Below, in pieces: positions 49,901 to 64,000 of a DNA stretch of 64,000 nucleotides. The notes below the pieces were generated by a model, which was given only the letters and a program-made list of their open reading frames with translations, was not told the DNA's origin and ran no database searches. The number at the start of each line of letters is the position of its first letter. Within the stretch, counting starts at the first letter, position 1. This stretch comes from Tubiluchus corallicola (lineage: Eukaryota; Priapulida; Priapulimorpha; Priapulimorphida; Tubiluchidae), in assembly GCA_030141605.1 (NCBI GenBank), contig JAQGDQ010000081.1, positions 421,397-485,396 on the forward strand, given 5' to 3'. Position numbers and translations under genes: made by a program.

Positions 49901-50697
49901 GTTGCCTATTCATCTCTTATCGTGCCATAGTTTAAATAATGTGGCATTTACTTTTTAGCTACGGAAGCCTTATATACATGGCTACACAGATATCATCGGG
50001 AATGAAATATCTCGAGTCTCTAAACTTCGTCCATCGAGATCTAGCAACAAGAAATTGCCTAGTGGGCAAGAACTATACCATAAAAATTGCTGATTTTGGC
50101 ATGAGTCGGAACTTGTATACGGTCGATTACTATCGGATAGAAGGCCGAGCCGTATTACCTATTCGGTGGATGGCATGGGAAAGTATTTTGTTGGTACGTA
50201 GCTATTTGAAATATAAGTTTAGCACATTTTTCCTATTTTTGGTTAATCATTTTATCCTAATTGTAAGCATCTGTTTTACATAGACTTTATTATAATGTTC
50301 TATTTACGGATGAAAGTACAGACAAAAGTGCTTGTTATTCAGTTGGTCTGTTTGGTTACCCAGTTGATTTATTTCTGTGTGATTTTAGGGGAGGTTTACA
50401 TGTAAAAGTGATGTCTGGTCATTTGCTGTTACGTTATGGGAAATCATTACGTTAGCACGTGAGGCACCATACTGCAATCTCAACGACGAAGAAGTCATAG
50501 AAAATGTCGGAAACTTCTACAGGAATGAAGGCCAGCAGACATACTTACCGCAACCCGAACTGTGTCCTAAAGAAATCTACGATCTCATGCGTGAATGCTG
50601 GCAGCGCAATGAATCGGATAGACCGAACTTTCGCGAAATTCACTTGTTCTTGCAACGGAAAAACCTTGGTTATTCTCCGGAAGAAATGCGCTGCTAG
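9289..50697 (+). CDS. Ddr: Discoidin domain receptor tyrosine kinase (whole gene, 16 coding exons)
   Basis: The join is 9289..9370, 30196..30301, 40012..40243, 40445..40592, 43887..44119, 44993..45161, 45271..45390, 45732..45839, 46292..46512, 46888..47107, 47612..47701, 48365..48546, 48976..49226, 49491..49688, 49959..50193, 50389..50697. It totals 2904 nt, stop included, for 967 residues; all introns are GT-AG and every phase fits. The order is signal peptide (1-20), discoidin domain with C30, C74, C178 and C186, discoidin-like domain (about 190-365), stalk, membrane helix (about 423-447), juxtamembrane region, and kinase (about 669-960). The family consists of plasma-membrane receptors for triple-helical collagen that signal by slow autophosphorylation. 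The protein is longer than human DDR2 (855), mainly in the juxtamembrane part. The extracellular numbering tracks DDR2 almost one for one, but several collagen-contact positions differ. The kinase has all its catalytic residues and should be active. Vertebrate DDR1/DDR2 assignment is not possible. Confidence 0.96.
10455..10552. repeat. 45-bp tandem duplication
   Basis: ATGTATACTATTTTTGAATG starts at 10455 and again at 10500. The two units are nearly identical, and a third partial copy follows. Confidence 0.85.
13027..13119. repeat. GA-rich microsatellite
   Basis: Imperfect GAGA and GGGA units on the plus strand. Confidence 0.8.
13127..13196. repeat. 35-bp perfect tandem duplication
   Basis: The unit starting ACTGCTGTCATAATACTTAA occurs at 13127 and 13162, identical until the last bases. 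This suggests a recent event next to the GA tract. Confidence 0.9.
16787..17505. mobile_element. Non-autonomous hAT-like DNA transposon (719 bp)
   Basis: The left end is CAGAGATTTGCCGCTCAAGA. The right end read inward is CAGACATGTGCCCAAGACTG, an imperfect inverted repeat of the CAGxxATGTGCC style seen in hAT elements. The 8-bp flanks are GCAGAATT and GCAGAAAC, matching at 6 of 8 and consistent with a worn 8-bp target duplication. The interior has repeated GGTCTTGGTCT motifs and no transposase frame. Confidence 0.55.
19480..19900. promoter_or_regulatory. Candidate intronic regulatory block 1
   Basis: The block is less monotonous than the surrounding AT-rich DNA, with TAATTATGCAT (a POU/homeodomain-like site), AATTGCAT, CCCATAATCGCGA, GGATTGCGTAAATGC and similar. 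Such mixed-complexity stretches in long introns are often conserved non-coding elements. Conservation itself cannot be judged here. Confidence 0.25.
23285..23475. promoter_or_regulatory. Candidate intronic regulatory block 2 (GC-richer, homeodomain cores)
   Basis: About 190 bp of markedly higher GC content holds CTAATTAGCTGTCAGC, TTAATTAGGTGCTGA, GATGTGGGCGTGGC and ATTAATTACCGGGATTAAG. It thus has three TAATTA cores plus a GGATTA core. It has the look of an enhancer core. No reading frame or repeat explains it. Confidence 0.35.
23888..24070. repeat. Minisatellite, 32-bp unit, about 5-6 copies
   Basis: GGTGTCTACTTTTAAGATGT recurs with starts at 23892, 23924, 23956 and 23989 (periods 32, 32, 33), then decays to about 24070. 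The first two units are identical. Confidence 0.9.
24690..24835. repeat. Pyrimidine-rich (CTCT) tract
   Basis: TC-rich imperfect repeat on the plus strand that gives Ser/Leu-rich false open frames. Confidence 0.6.
25800..26420. promoter_or_regulatory. Candidate intronic regulatory block 3
   Basis: About 600 bp of balanced composition with frames open on both strands (plus 25872-26180, minus 25799-26053), which argues against a specific coding frame. It contains GACAGGTAATTACGCGAGC, CCAGTGATTAATTTTCAC and the near-repeat TGTAATACCTCATTAA / TGTAATACGTCATTAA around 26350-26385. No protein family is recognised. Confidence 0.3.
27571..27697 (+). mobile_element. Short retroelement-like 3' end with hairpin (copy B)
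   Basis: The stem AAGGGTGGC (27572-27580) pairs with GCCACCCTT (27606-27614). Next come GTTATTTGTAATTTTGATGT, then AAGACAAATAAAATATCTAT and a short ATCT tandem tail. It shares the hairpin bases and the AAGACAAATAAA tail with copy A at 7908-8001. Confidence 0.55.
29718..29729. repeat. C12 homopolymer
   Basis: Twelve consecutive C residues in AT-rich intron DNA. Confidence 0.9.
30196..30301 (+). CDS. Ddr: DDR coding exon 2: N-terminal part of discoidin domain
   Basis: Acceptor TTTCTAG and donor CAAG|GTTAGA. It encodes residues 28-62, starting [20 protein letters not shown], which carries the DDR hallmark C..LGM..G.IPD..ITASS. Loop 1, the main collagen-contact loop in DDR2, has Tyr at 52 and Ser at 56 where DDR2 has Trp and Thr. 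It ends in phase 2, with AG joining G of exon 3 to give Arg63. A minisatellite begins about 45 bp downstream. Confidence 0.95.
30346..30576. repeat. Minisatellite, 29-30-bp unit, about 8 copies
   Basis: TTAGTTCATA recurs at 30371, 30401, 30431, 30460, 30489, 30518 and 30547 (periods 30, 30, 29, 29, 29, 29), followed by variants of GATGTATTGGTTTTTATGC. A partial first copy begins about 30346, only 45 bp after DDR exon 2. Confidence 0.9.
31671..31908. repeat. (CT)n microsatellite, about 240 bp, left of the LINE
   Basis: Long CT runs with CCCC and TTTC variants, pure (CT)n in the last 50 bp. It ends where the LINE reverse-transcriptase remnant begins. Confidence 0.9.
31909..33334 (+). mobile_element. 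5'-truncated, decayed non-LTR retrotransposon (LINE)
   Basis: The first frame (from 31913) gives [17 protein letters not shown] and KYADDGTF, with YADD at 31997-32008, which are reverse-transcriptase catalytic-region motifs. A stretch with stops follows, then a new frame (32254-32577) with [17 protein letters not shown] and [14 protein letters not shown] third frame (32592-33158, one TAG at 32940) ends with [16 protein letters not shown], the C/H-rich motif near LINE C-termini. At least two frameshifts and several stops make it non-functional. The tail has AATAAA (33307) and an A/T-rich AAATAAATAAAATAAAA end. The clade is not determined. Confidence 0.88.
33335..33353. repeat. (CT)n remnant right of the LINE
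   Basis: GTCTCTCTCTCTCTCTCTC directly follows the A-rich LINE tail and resembles the array on the left. It is consistent with insertion into one CT array. Confidence 0.8.
33667..33778. repeat. 54-bp imperfect tandem duplication
   Basis: GCACTTAGTGCATAAAAAGT and GCACTTAATACATAAAAAGT begin 54 bp apart, with similar sequence after each. Confidence 0.7.
34790..35095. repeat. Unclassified dispersed-repeat-like region with ACTCGCA/ACTTGCA motifs
   Basis: The words AACTCGCA, AACTTGCA and ACTCGC recur in both senses around GTTCACACTAGTCAG and GTTCATACTTGCGAG. The pattern resembles a decayed DNA transposon, but I could not define ends or a target duplication. Confidence 0.3.
36330..36600. promoter_or_regulatory. 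Candidate intronic regulatory block 4
   Basis: Complex sequence with CGCTAATTGCCTAATG, AAATTGCATGGAAACGGATA, CACGGGGTCGGCCAGTG and CTGCCTAATTGTCTAATTGC, unlike the surrounding simple AT-rich DNA. No frame or repeat is recognised. Confidence 0.25.
37808..37975. repeat. GGTT/TTGTTTG-rich low-complexity DNA
   Basis: Irregular repeats of GGTTG, TTTGTTTG and GGCTGG on the plus strand. Confidence 0.5.
38215..38445. promoter_or_regulatory. Candidate intronic regulatory block 5 with CTCF-like word
   Basis: CTGCAGGGGGCGGTG at 38231-38245 resembles the AGGGGGC core of CTCF sites. It is followed by CCCCGTTTCTGTCTCCGCCC, then GGTAGTAATTACGGTGAAGC and ATGCTAATTAG. The composition is richer than the flanks. 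A CTCF role is speculative. Confidence 0.25.
39787..39855. repeat. (CT)n microsatellite
   Basis: A pure CT run at 39787-39812, then imperfect CT-rich DNA. It lies about 160 bp before DDR exon 3. Confidence 0.85.
40012..40243 (+). CDS. Ddr: DDR coding exon 3: core of discoidin domain
   Basis: Acceptor TTTTTTCCAG, donor GAT|GTAAGT. It encodes residues 63-140. The segments GGAWCP (C74), [20 protein letters not shown] and the [10 protein letters not shown] stretch match the discoidin fold of DDRs. R105 and E113, collagen contacts in DDR2, are kept at identical numbering. Confidence 0.97.
40445..40592 (+). CDS. Ddr: DDR coding exon 4: end of discoidin domain
   Basis: Acceptor GCTCTAG, donor GAGAG|GTAAGT. 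It encodes residues 141-189 and ends with [12 protein letters not shown], the DDR family signature. C178 should pair with C74, and C186 with C30. The DDR2 contact Asn175 aligns with Thr176. It ends in phase 1. Confidence 0.97.
41039..41290 (+). mobile_element. Possible tRNA-derived SINE
   Basis: GGGCTG (41039) can pair with CAGCCC (41107-41112) as an acceptor stem. An A-box-like TGGTCCAGTG (41048) and a B-box-like GTTCAAGTC (41092-41100) have normal tRNA spacing. The T stem has mismatches (ACTCG against CTGGA), so it is not a working tRNA. An AT-rich body follows; its 3' end is not defined. Confidence 0.4.
43541..43632. promoter_or_regulatory. TAATTA-dense cluster in DDR intron 4
   Basis: Four TAATTA cores (43541, 43553, 43595, 43599) plus AGATTAAT and AGATTAAG lie within about 90 bp. 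The word TTAGGCA is repeated in inverted form (TTGCCTAA). It may be a homeodomain-bound enhancer, or simply AT-rich sequence. Confidence 0.3.
43887..44119 (+). CDS. Ddr: DDR coding exon 5: first part of discoidin-like domain
   Basis: Acceptor TTTTTCAG, donor GAG|GTAAAT. It encodes residues 190-267, with [17 protein letters not shown] and [12 protein letters not shown], all clear DDR discoidin-like motifs. N258 lies in an N-D-T sequon at the place where DDR2 also has a sequon (WRNES). The first exon codon is split with exon 4 (Glu190). Confidence 0.97.
44285..44890. mobile_element. 606-bp inverted-repeat DNA transposon (hAT-type MITE) in DDR intron 5
   Basis: The terminal inverted repeats match at 16 of 16: GTAGGGATGTTAACGA at 44285-44300 and TCGTTAACATCCCTAC at 44875-44890. 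Inner flanks with CGATATCATC and CGATACGAT-type words extend the inverted symmetry imperfectly. There is no transposase frame. With ends set at TAGGG, the 8-bp flanks (ATTGAATG, CTTAAATA) agree at only 5 of 8, so the target duplication is unproven. Removing it leaves an intron of about 270 bp, like its neighbours. Confidence 0.8.
44993..45161 (+). CDS. Ddr: DDR coding exon 6: discoidin-like domain, middle
   Basis: Acceptor GTTTTTCAG, donor CACAG|GTAATC. It encodes residues 268-323. [20 protein letters not shown] closely follows the DDR2 segment FEFDRIRNFTTMKVHCNN. N277 is in an N-F-S sequon matching a vertebrate sequon. It ends in phase 1. Confidence 0.97.
45271..45390 (+). CDS. Ddr: DDR coding exon 7: end of discoidin-like domain
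   Basis: Acceptor TCGTTCTAG, donor TTCAG|GTTTGT. It encodes residues 324-363. The [13 protein letters not shown] stretch and [12 protein letters not shown] correspond to the last strands of the DDR discoidin-like domain (DTWMMFSEITF in DDR2). Phase 1 on both sides. Confidence 0.96.
45732..45839 (+). CDS. Ddr: DDR coding exon 8: extracellular stalk
   Basis: Acceptor CTTTTTGTAG, donor CACAG|GTAAGT. It encodes residues 364-399, acidic and low in conserved features (for example [12 protein letters not shown] and [11 protein letters not shown]). This is the variable extracellular juxtamembrane stalk, where DDRs are known to be shed. It has phase 1 on both sides, so it could be skipped in frame. 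Confidence 0.9.
46292..46512 (+). CDS. Ddr: DDR coding exon 9: transmembrane helix
   Basis: Acceptor TTTTCCTCAG. It encodes residues 400-473. The membrane helix is about Y423-L447 ([20 protein letters not shown] onward), followed by the stop-transfer cluster [10 protein letters not shown]. The donor is AAG|GTCAGA, with C at intron position +3, weaker than the other donors. Reading through it meets TGA after seven codons (see the alternative-end entry). Confidence 0.95.
46513..46680 (+). other. Ddr: Possible alternative 3' end of DDR inside intron 9 (kinase-less receptor)
   Basis: If the weak exon 9 donor (AAG|GTCAGA) is not used, translation adds VRHSLKQ and stops at TGA 46534-46536, giving a 480-residue membrane protein without a kinase. 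AATAAA follows at 46594-46599 and again at 46669-46674. A GT-rich stretch (TGTGTTTACAGTGTGTGCTG, about 46650-46668) lies where a downstream element for the first signal would be expected. Kinase-deficient DDR1 isoforms are known in vertebrates, made by other splicing routes. The stop and signals are visible; their use is inferred. Confidence 0.4.
46888..47107 (+). CDS. Ddr: DDR coding exon 10: juxtamembrane region, first part
   Basis: Acceptor TTCCTTACAG, donor GATG|GTAAGT. It encodes residues 474-546. TIYQEPHL and [10 protein letters not shown] resemble DDR2 DYQEPSRLIRKLPEFAPG. Potential phosphotyrosine sites include NLYGSV, IYQEP and SLYTNPI. It ends in phase 1. Confidence 0.93.
47612..47701 (+). 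CDS. Ddr: DDR coding exon 11: proline-rich juxtamembrane segment
   Basis: Acceptor TTGGTGCAG, donor ATAG|GTAAGC. It encodes residues 547-576. [14 protein letters not shown] is a plausible SH3-ligand sequence (P-x-x-P next to basic residues). The exon is 90 nt with phase 1 on both sides, so it could be skipped without a frame change. Confidence 0.9.
   Translation: MMWQLTYPSNKTVAPSENWLLPHQLFLSV
48365..48546 (+). CDS. Ddr: DDR coding exon 12: juxtamembrane region, second part
   Basis: Acceptor TATATGTAG, donor CAGGG|GTAAGT. It encodes residues 577-637. REYAVPDV is a Y-x-x-P type site, and [16 protein letters not shown] matches the conserved DDR juxtamembrane motif HYAEADIVNLQG. It ends in phase 0. 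Confidence 0.95.
48976..49226 (+). CDS. Ddr: DDR coding exon 13: kinase N-lobe (G-loop, catalytic Lys)
   Basis: Acceptor TTTGTGCAG, donor CAAG|GTATGT. It encodes residues 638-720. [14 protein letters not shown] continues the juxtamembrane motif (VTGGNTYSVPA in DDR2). [20 protein letters not shown] starts the kinase, with G-loop GEGQFG (676-681). LVAVKLL places the ATP-binding Lys at 710. The DDR-type insert between beta-2 and beta-3 is present. Confidence 0.97.
49491..49688 (+). CDS. Ddr: DDR coding exon 14: kinase alpha-C helix and hinge
   Basis: Acceptor CTTTTTCAG, donor TTAAG|GTTAGT. It encodes residues 721-786. [20 protein letters not shown] holds alpha-C Glu727. [20 protein letters not shown] is the hinge and start of the C-lobe, almost identical to the DDR2 segment around [12 protein letters not shown]. 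Confidence 0.97.
49959..50193 (+). CDS. Ddr: DDR coding exon 15: catalytic and activation loops
   Basis: Acceptor ACTTTTTAG, donor TTG|GTACGT. It encodes residues 787-865: catalytic loop HRDLATRN (812-819), DFG at 832-834, activation loop with Y840, Y844 and Y845 (YTVDYY), then [17 protein letters not shown]. These are all the residues needed for an active tyrosine kinase, and the loop follows the DDR pattern. Confidence 0.98.
50389..50697 (+). CDS. Ddr: DDR coding exon 16: kinase C-lobe and stop
   Basis: Acceptor TGATTTTAG. It encodes residues 866-967 and ends in TAG at 50695-50697. Features include [18 protein letters not shown], the DDR-type insert before [31 protein letters not shown], and [20 protein letters not shown]. 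The short tail [10 protein letters not shown] ends the protein just past the kinase, as in vertebrate DDRs. Confidence 0.97.
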   Translation, partial: GRFTCKSDVWSFAVTLWEIITLAREAPYCNLNDEEVIENVGNFYRNEGQQTYLPQPELCPKEIYDLMRECWQRNESDRPNFREIHLFLQRKNLGYSPEEMRC

Positions 50698-52055
50698 TGT
50701 CGAATTTAAACTAAGCTGAAATTTCTATGAAAGTGTTGATTAATCATAATGTGAACAGTGCACTTCAAGTGATAAATGCTTTGCGCATGACAAACGATTA
50801 TGTGATCCCGTCTTAAAACCTCTGCTTGTAAATATGTTGTACAGTATACTATATACTACCAGGAACATTATCAGTGCATAGAACTGTGTTGATTGTTAGT
50901 TCTCACATTTGAGAAATGTGATTGCATCTAGTGTTATTGTGCTCAGTCTTGACCAGTATTGTTGATTACAGAGAGACTAAGGTGGTGAAGATTTACGGGA
51001 GATGGCCAACATCGAAAGCATGCATATGCCCGACTAGCATTGAAGTACTGCTGTCACTAAATATTGTAGAATCGGTCCAGTATTTAAGTGTATTCAATAA
51101 CAACATTACAATGATGTACTGTAATAGCACACAGCGAGGCGCTACAGGATGTATGTTAAGTTTGTGAGAGTACCCATTCGTTGCTTTAGTGTTTTGTCAG
51201 CAAAATGCCAGGTGCTGAATCATTCATTCCTGGTGTTGAGGGAGTGATATATATTTTAGTAAACAAGTATTGTATAGAAGTGTCAAAAATTCAGCCATAT
51301 GCTGTATAGTCATATTATTTCGTATAAGTGGTTGAATTTATACAAAAACACAGCAACGTCATTGCCCTCTTTAACCACAAATTTGTCAATACAATTTTTT
51401 CATTTTATTTCAAGTGAGTTGTTTGCAGTAAACAGTTTGTTTGCCTGATTTGTAAGGCAGAACATTGTTGTACACCCATAAACTTTTTTAATTCAGACTA
51501 CTTAAACGATATTAAGAAATAACATTTGTAGTAAGTCCATCAGTAGAAATTTTCTTCAGACTTTTACTGAAGTTTTTTGTTAAACTTTCTATTTTTAGAT
51601 GGACAATTTAAATCTGTAGAAGTCTCTGGGAGTATTTTTATCTTTACTGAAACTAGTCATTTGGCTGCCAAATCAGCAAAGTTATGCAAACAATTTTTGG
51701 CCTTTTTTATTTGCAAAACATTTTCCTAATAAGGTTTAATGAGGTAACTTCCACAATGATTAAAAATTGTTGAATTGCGTAATATGATTCAACTGTATGT
51801 ATCTGTAAATTGACCGCTGTATGTGTTGCTTCTATTTGTACAGTGTTCATGTTAGATTTATTGCCATTGTGAATTTGTTGAGATATTTTGGAAGGCAAGG
51901 TCGTTGTCCTGAATTAGTAGTTATGTATTATTGATTTTTTTTATGTGCTCTAGGTAGCTACAGAAACACCCGTTTTGTTTCCGTATCAAAAATCATGTAT
52001 TATATGAATTGTAGTTTAAATTGTTGTGTAAATAAAGTAGAGTGCTATATAGAGT
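50698..52055 (+). other. Ddr: Probable DDR 3' untranslated region
   Basis: AT-rich non-coding DNA after the stop. A consensus AATAAA at 52031-52036 is the first I noticed downstream, giving a 3' UTR of about 1.35 kb. ATTAAA near 51769 is a weaker alternative. Confidence 0.5.
52031..52036 (+). terminator. Ddr: Candidate DDR polyadenylation signal
   Basis: AATAAA about 1.33 kb after the DDR stop codon. Other AATAAA words lie near 53213 and 53380 but would give longer ends. Confidence 0.45.
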
Positions 52056-53110
52056 AAAGTAATAAGTAGACAGCCATGCATGCAGAGCTACGAAATATGC
52101 TTAGTTATTTACAAGTTGAGTTTCATTTGCGAGGCCAGTACCTTGATTAGCATGTGCAATTTATTTAAGGCAATTACAATTTGTGTGTAACTTTTTATTC
52201 TGTCACAGATGAAGCTACTTATATGTCTTTACCTTCATATTTTTATAGGTGGCAGTGAAAAGTGCTGGACATTGTTTTACTTTTTACTGCACTAAAAGTT
52301 CCTCTGTTAATTAACCCATATTTTTCACAGCCTGAATGGCTGCTGTCTTTTTGTGTTTGGATGAATTACAGTTGCACTGGGTTTTCTTAAAAATTGTGAT
52401 CTGTAATTTAGTTTATTTATCTGTAATTTATTTGTCAAGTAATTGGTAATACATTCAATGAGAGAAGGTTGGCTAACGTAATGTGTTTCCTTGGTTTTTG
52501 TTTTCATTTTCTGCTGACAGATTGCCCTGTAAAACACTAGTCTCATAAGTAAAACAAGATACAGCTCTCATTAGGATACATAATAGGAAAATTAAAGATC
52601 ATAGTTATCAACACTGAATGTTGTACGTTTATCTAACAATTGTAGTTAAGTGCCATCTATTGGCACTAAACTCAACTGAATTATATAGAACATATCCTAT
52701 ATTAACTACGCGACTGGTTTAATAATCAGTGCCTTCCAGTTTCTTAGTTTTCATATACACAGCAAACAAATTTCAGGCTTAATTAGACTAGATTAAGTCT
52801 AGATTCAATAATTATATGTACATGTAATCATTTCTCTTTTTTGGAAGCTGTAGTTTCATTTTGTTAGAAATATTCATCCTTACTGAGTGGCAATTATTTA
52901 AAAAAAGCAAAACCAGATTTACATGTACATGTAACATCTACATGTATGGCACTATAGTTTCTTCCAAGTTCTCTTGAATAGCATTTATGTACTCAAGATA
53001 ACACAGGCAGCACGATAACAGCTCAATCATTTCTGAATTAACTGAATTACGTTAATACATTTATTTATGGGTTTGGTTGCATTGTGTATTAGTTGTTCCA
53101 GGTGAAGATC
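52056..53110. other. Intergenic spacer between tail-to-tail genes
   Basis: AT-rich with TACATGTACATGTA-type palindromic words (52816-52826, 52918-52946). No gene is seen. Confidence 0.6.
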
Positions 53111-53125
53111 AGGGTACTGACGTTA

Positions 53126-53131
53126 TTTATT
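53126..53131 (-). terminator. Candidate adenylate kinase polyadenylation signal
   Basis: TTTATT on the plus strand is AATAAA on the minus strand, about 1.45 kb past the adenylate kinase stop. Closer variant signals may be used instead. Confidence 0.25.
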
Positions 53132-54578
53132 TGTCTTGTGCTTGAGTATTCAGTTGTGGTCATTGGGAACTTTCATGTAAACTTGTGCAAGAGATATACT
53201 GTAAATTTTGTAATAAACATCATTGTAAAAAATACGTTTGTTTTTGCGCTTAATTTGACTGTGTATGACGTTGCCAGACTTGATTTCTAAGGCTATAAAA
53301 ATTTGAGGTAAAACAATCATTCAAATGAAAAAAAAATTTTAAAGGAAAACCAGATGATTGTGTAAACATTAGTTCAGAATAAAGAATGCTCTAAAATATA
53401 GAAAATAGCAATTACCTTAGATACTCAAATTTCATTAACTTTCAAAGCTACGCATGGTTCAGTGCATCTACTACTACTTGGCAGTCATCATCATGAACTG
53501 CAGTGTTACTTCTGACGTCATATGATGTAGAACCCATTTTTCGTGGCATTATGAGTTTAAACAGTACTGTAACATGCCAATGTGCTTGATGCGCAAGGGA
53601 AGAAGCCTGCCATTGCACAAACTGTGGTTAGTTTCTGACGTAAGCTCTGTTCGGTTGCCGTTAATTGACTTTCTAAGCTAATTATTCAAATATAAGGAAC
53701 ACTTGTTAACTTTTATATGCTAAAAATGTATATTTTGGACAGTAAATTAAAATGAGATTGATTCTAAACAATCGCCCGGTCTTCCTTTAAGCGCTAGAGA
53801 GTTGAGAATACTTGCTTGGCTAACCAAGAGCTTTTCAAGGTTTTCATTTTTGTATTGTAAAATGCCTTTGTTCAATAGTCAAAGTAAGGCACTAAGCCTC
53901 TATTGCAAGAGTTAGATACCAAACGGAAGTGTTTCTGTCTTCCGGTGTAAAATTTTGATATTAATGCTCTGTCCTGGTACATCAGCCTGGCTTATTTGAA
54001 ATGACACACTCATGCAATTTTACTACCTTCTCTGTCCTATTCACAAGCCAAGCTGACATACAAACACTTTGCGGGTTTACCATAGTGCCAATATCTTTCG
54101 CTGTCTGAGATACAGAACTATCGGTGTTGTGGCAATGCTAATACGTAAGTCACCTTACTAACGGTTGATGCTAGATCATTAAACTTCGACAAAATGTTTG
54201 TGCGAAGAACAAAAGAACATTCAAAATTAACTTTCATAAAACAGATGTGTTTAGAATAAACAAAGAACAAAATTCGGGATACTTGGAAACCAGTTACACT
54301 TGTGCATTACAATAATGTTTAAGCATTAAGACAATTGAACAAGAAAACAGTAAGGGAAGAATCATTCGATTAAAGCAATTTTTATGCAATGATTGGGAGT
54401 GCATTACTAGCAGAAATACACGAAAAATTGACTGAAAAAATGGTACATGTTACTAAACTGGGAAATTTAGTTTACGATCTACCAAGTACAAGTTGAGATA
54501 AAAGGTTTAAACAAAAACAATAAAACATCTGCAAATATAAAACGATTGGTACTTGGACGCTTCTTCGCAGACAATGAC

Positions 54579-63956
<9,378 letters not shown>

Positions 63957-64000
63957 GCCTAACAAATGAAATGTTCATAGCTGATCTAACACAGAACAGA

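Overview
This is animal nuclear DNA, probably from an invertebrate. It is AT-rich and intron-rich, has canonical GT-AG splice sites, many simple repeats, and decayed hAT-type and non-LTR transposons. Two genes can be read exon by exon. The species cannot be named from the sequence alone.

Gene 1 (+ strand, coding 9289..50697) is a complete discoidin domain receptor (DDR), a collagen-type receptor tyrosine kinase. I assembled 16 coding exons whose phases join without error into 2904 nt, or 967 residues. The order is signal peptide, discoidin domain (C30-C186), discoidin-like domain, stalk, one membrane helix (about 423-447), a long juxtamembrane region rich in Tyr and Pro, and a complete kinase (G-loop 676-681, K710, HRD 812-814, DFG 832-834, activation-loop YxxxDYY 840-845). 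Intron 1 is 20.8 kb and intron 2 is 9.7 kb. The kinase half is compact, with introns of 0.1-0.7 kb. Intron 9 carries an in-frame stop closely followed by AATAAA signals, which could give a kinase-less receptor.

Gene 2 (- strand, 63956..54579) is an adenylate kinase of the AK1 type. It is read as nine exons (795 nt, 264 residues) with a roughly 70-residue N-terminal extension ahead of the P-loop. Its 5' end is uncertain and may lie beyond the window. The two genes are tail to tail, about 3.9 kb apart between stop codons.

Layout: 1-8.9 kb holds no supportable gene, only simple repeats, two retroelement-like 3' tails and a possible CRE-bearing promoter. 9.1-9.4 kb is DDR exon 1. 9.4-40 kb is DDR introns 1 and 2, with exon 2 at 30.2 kb, a hAT-like element (16.8-17.5 kb), minisatellites, several blocks that look like conserved regulatory DNA, and a 5'-truncated LINE lying inside a (CT)n array (31.9-33.3 kb). 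40-50.7 kb is the DDR body, with a tRNA-like SINE head and a 606-bp inverted-repeat element in its introns. 50.7-54.6 kb is the shared 3' intergenic region. 54.6-64 kb is the adenylate kinase gene, with one hAT-like element in an intron.

I see no prokaryotic features, CRISPR array, rRNA or functional tRNA. No computation was run. Exon joins, phases and motifs were read by eye, and statements about families come from general knowledge.
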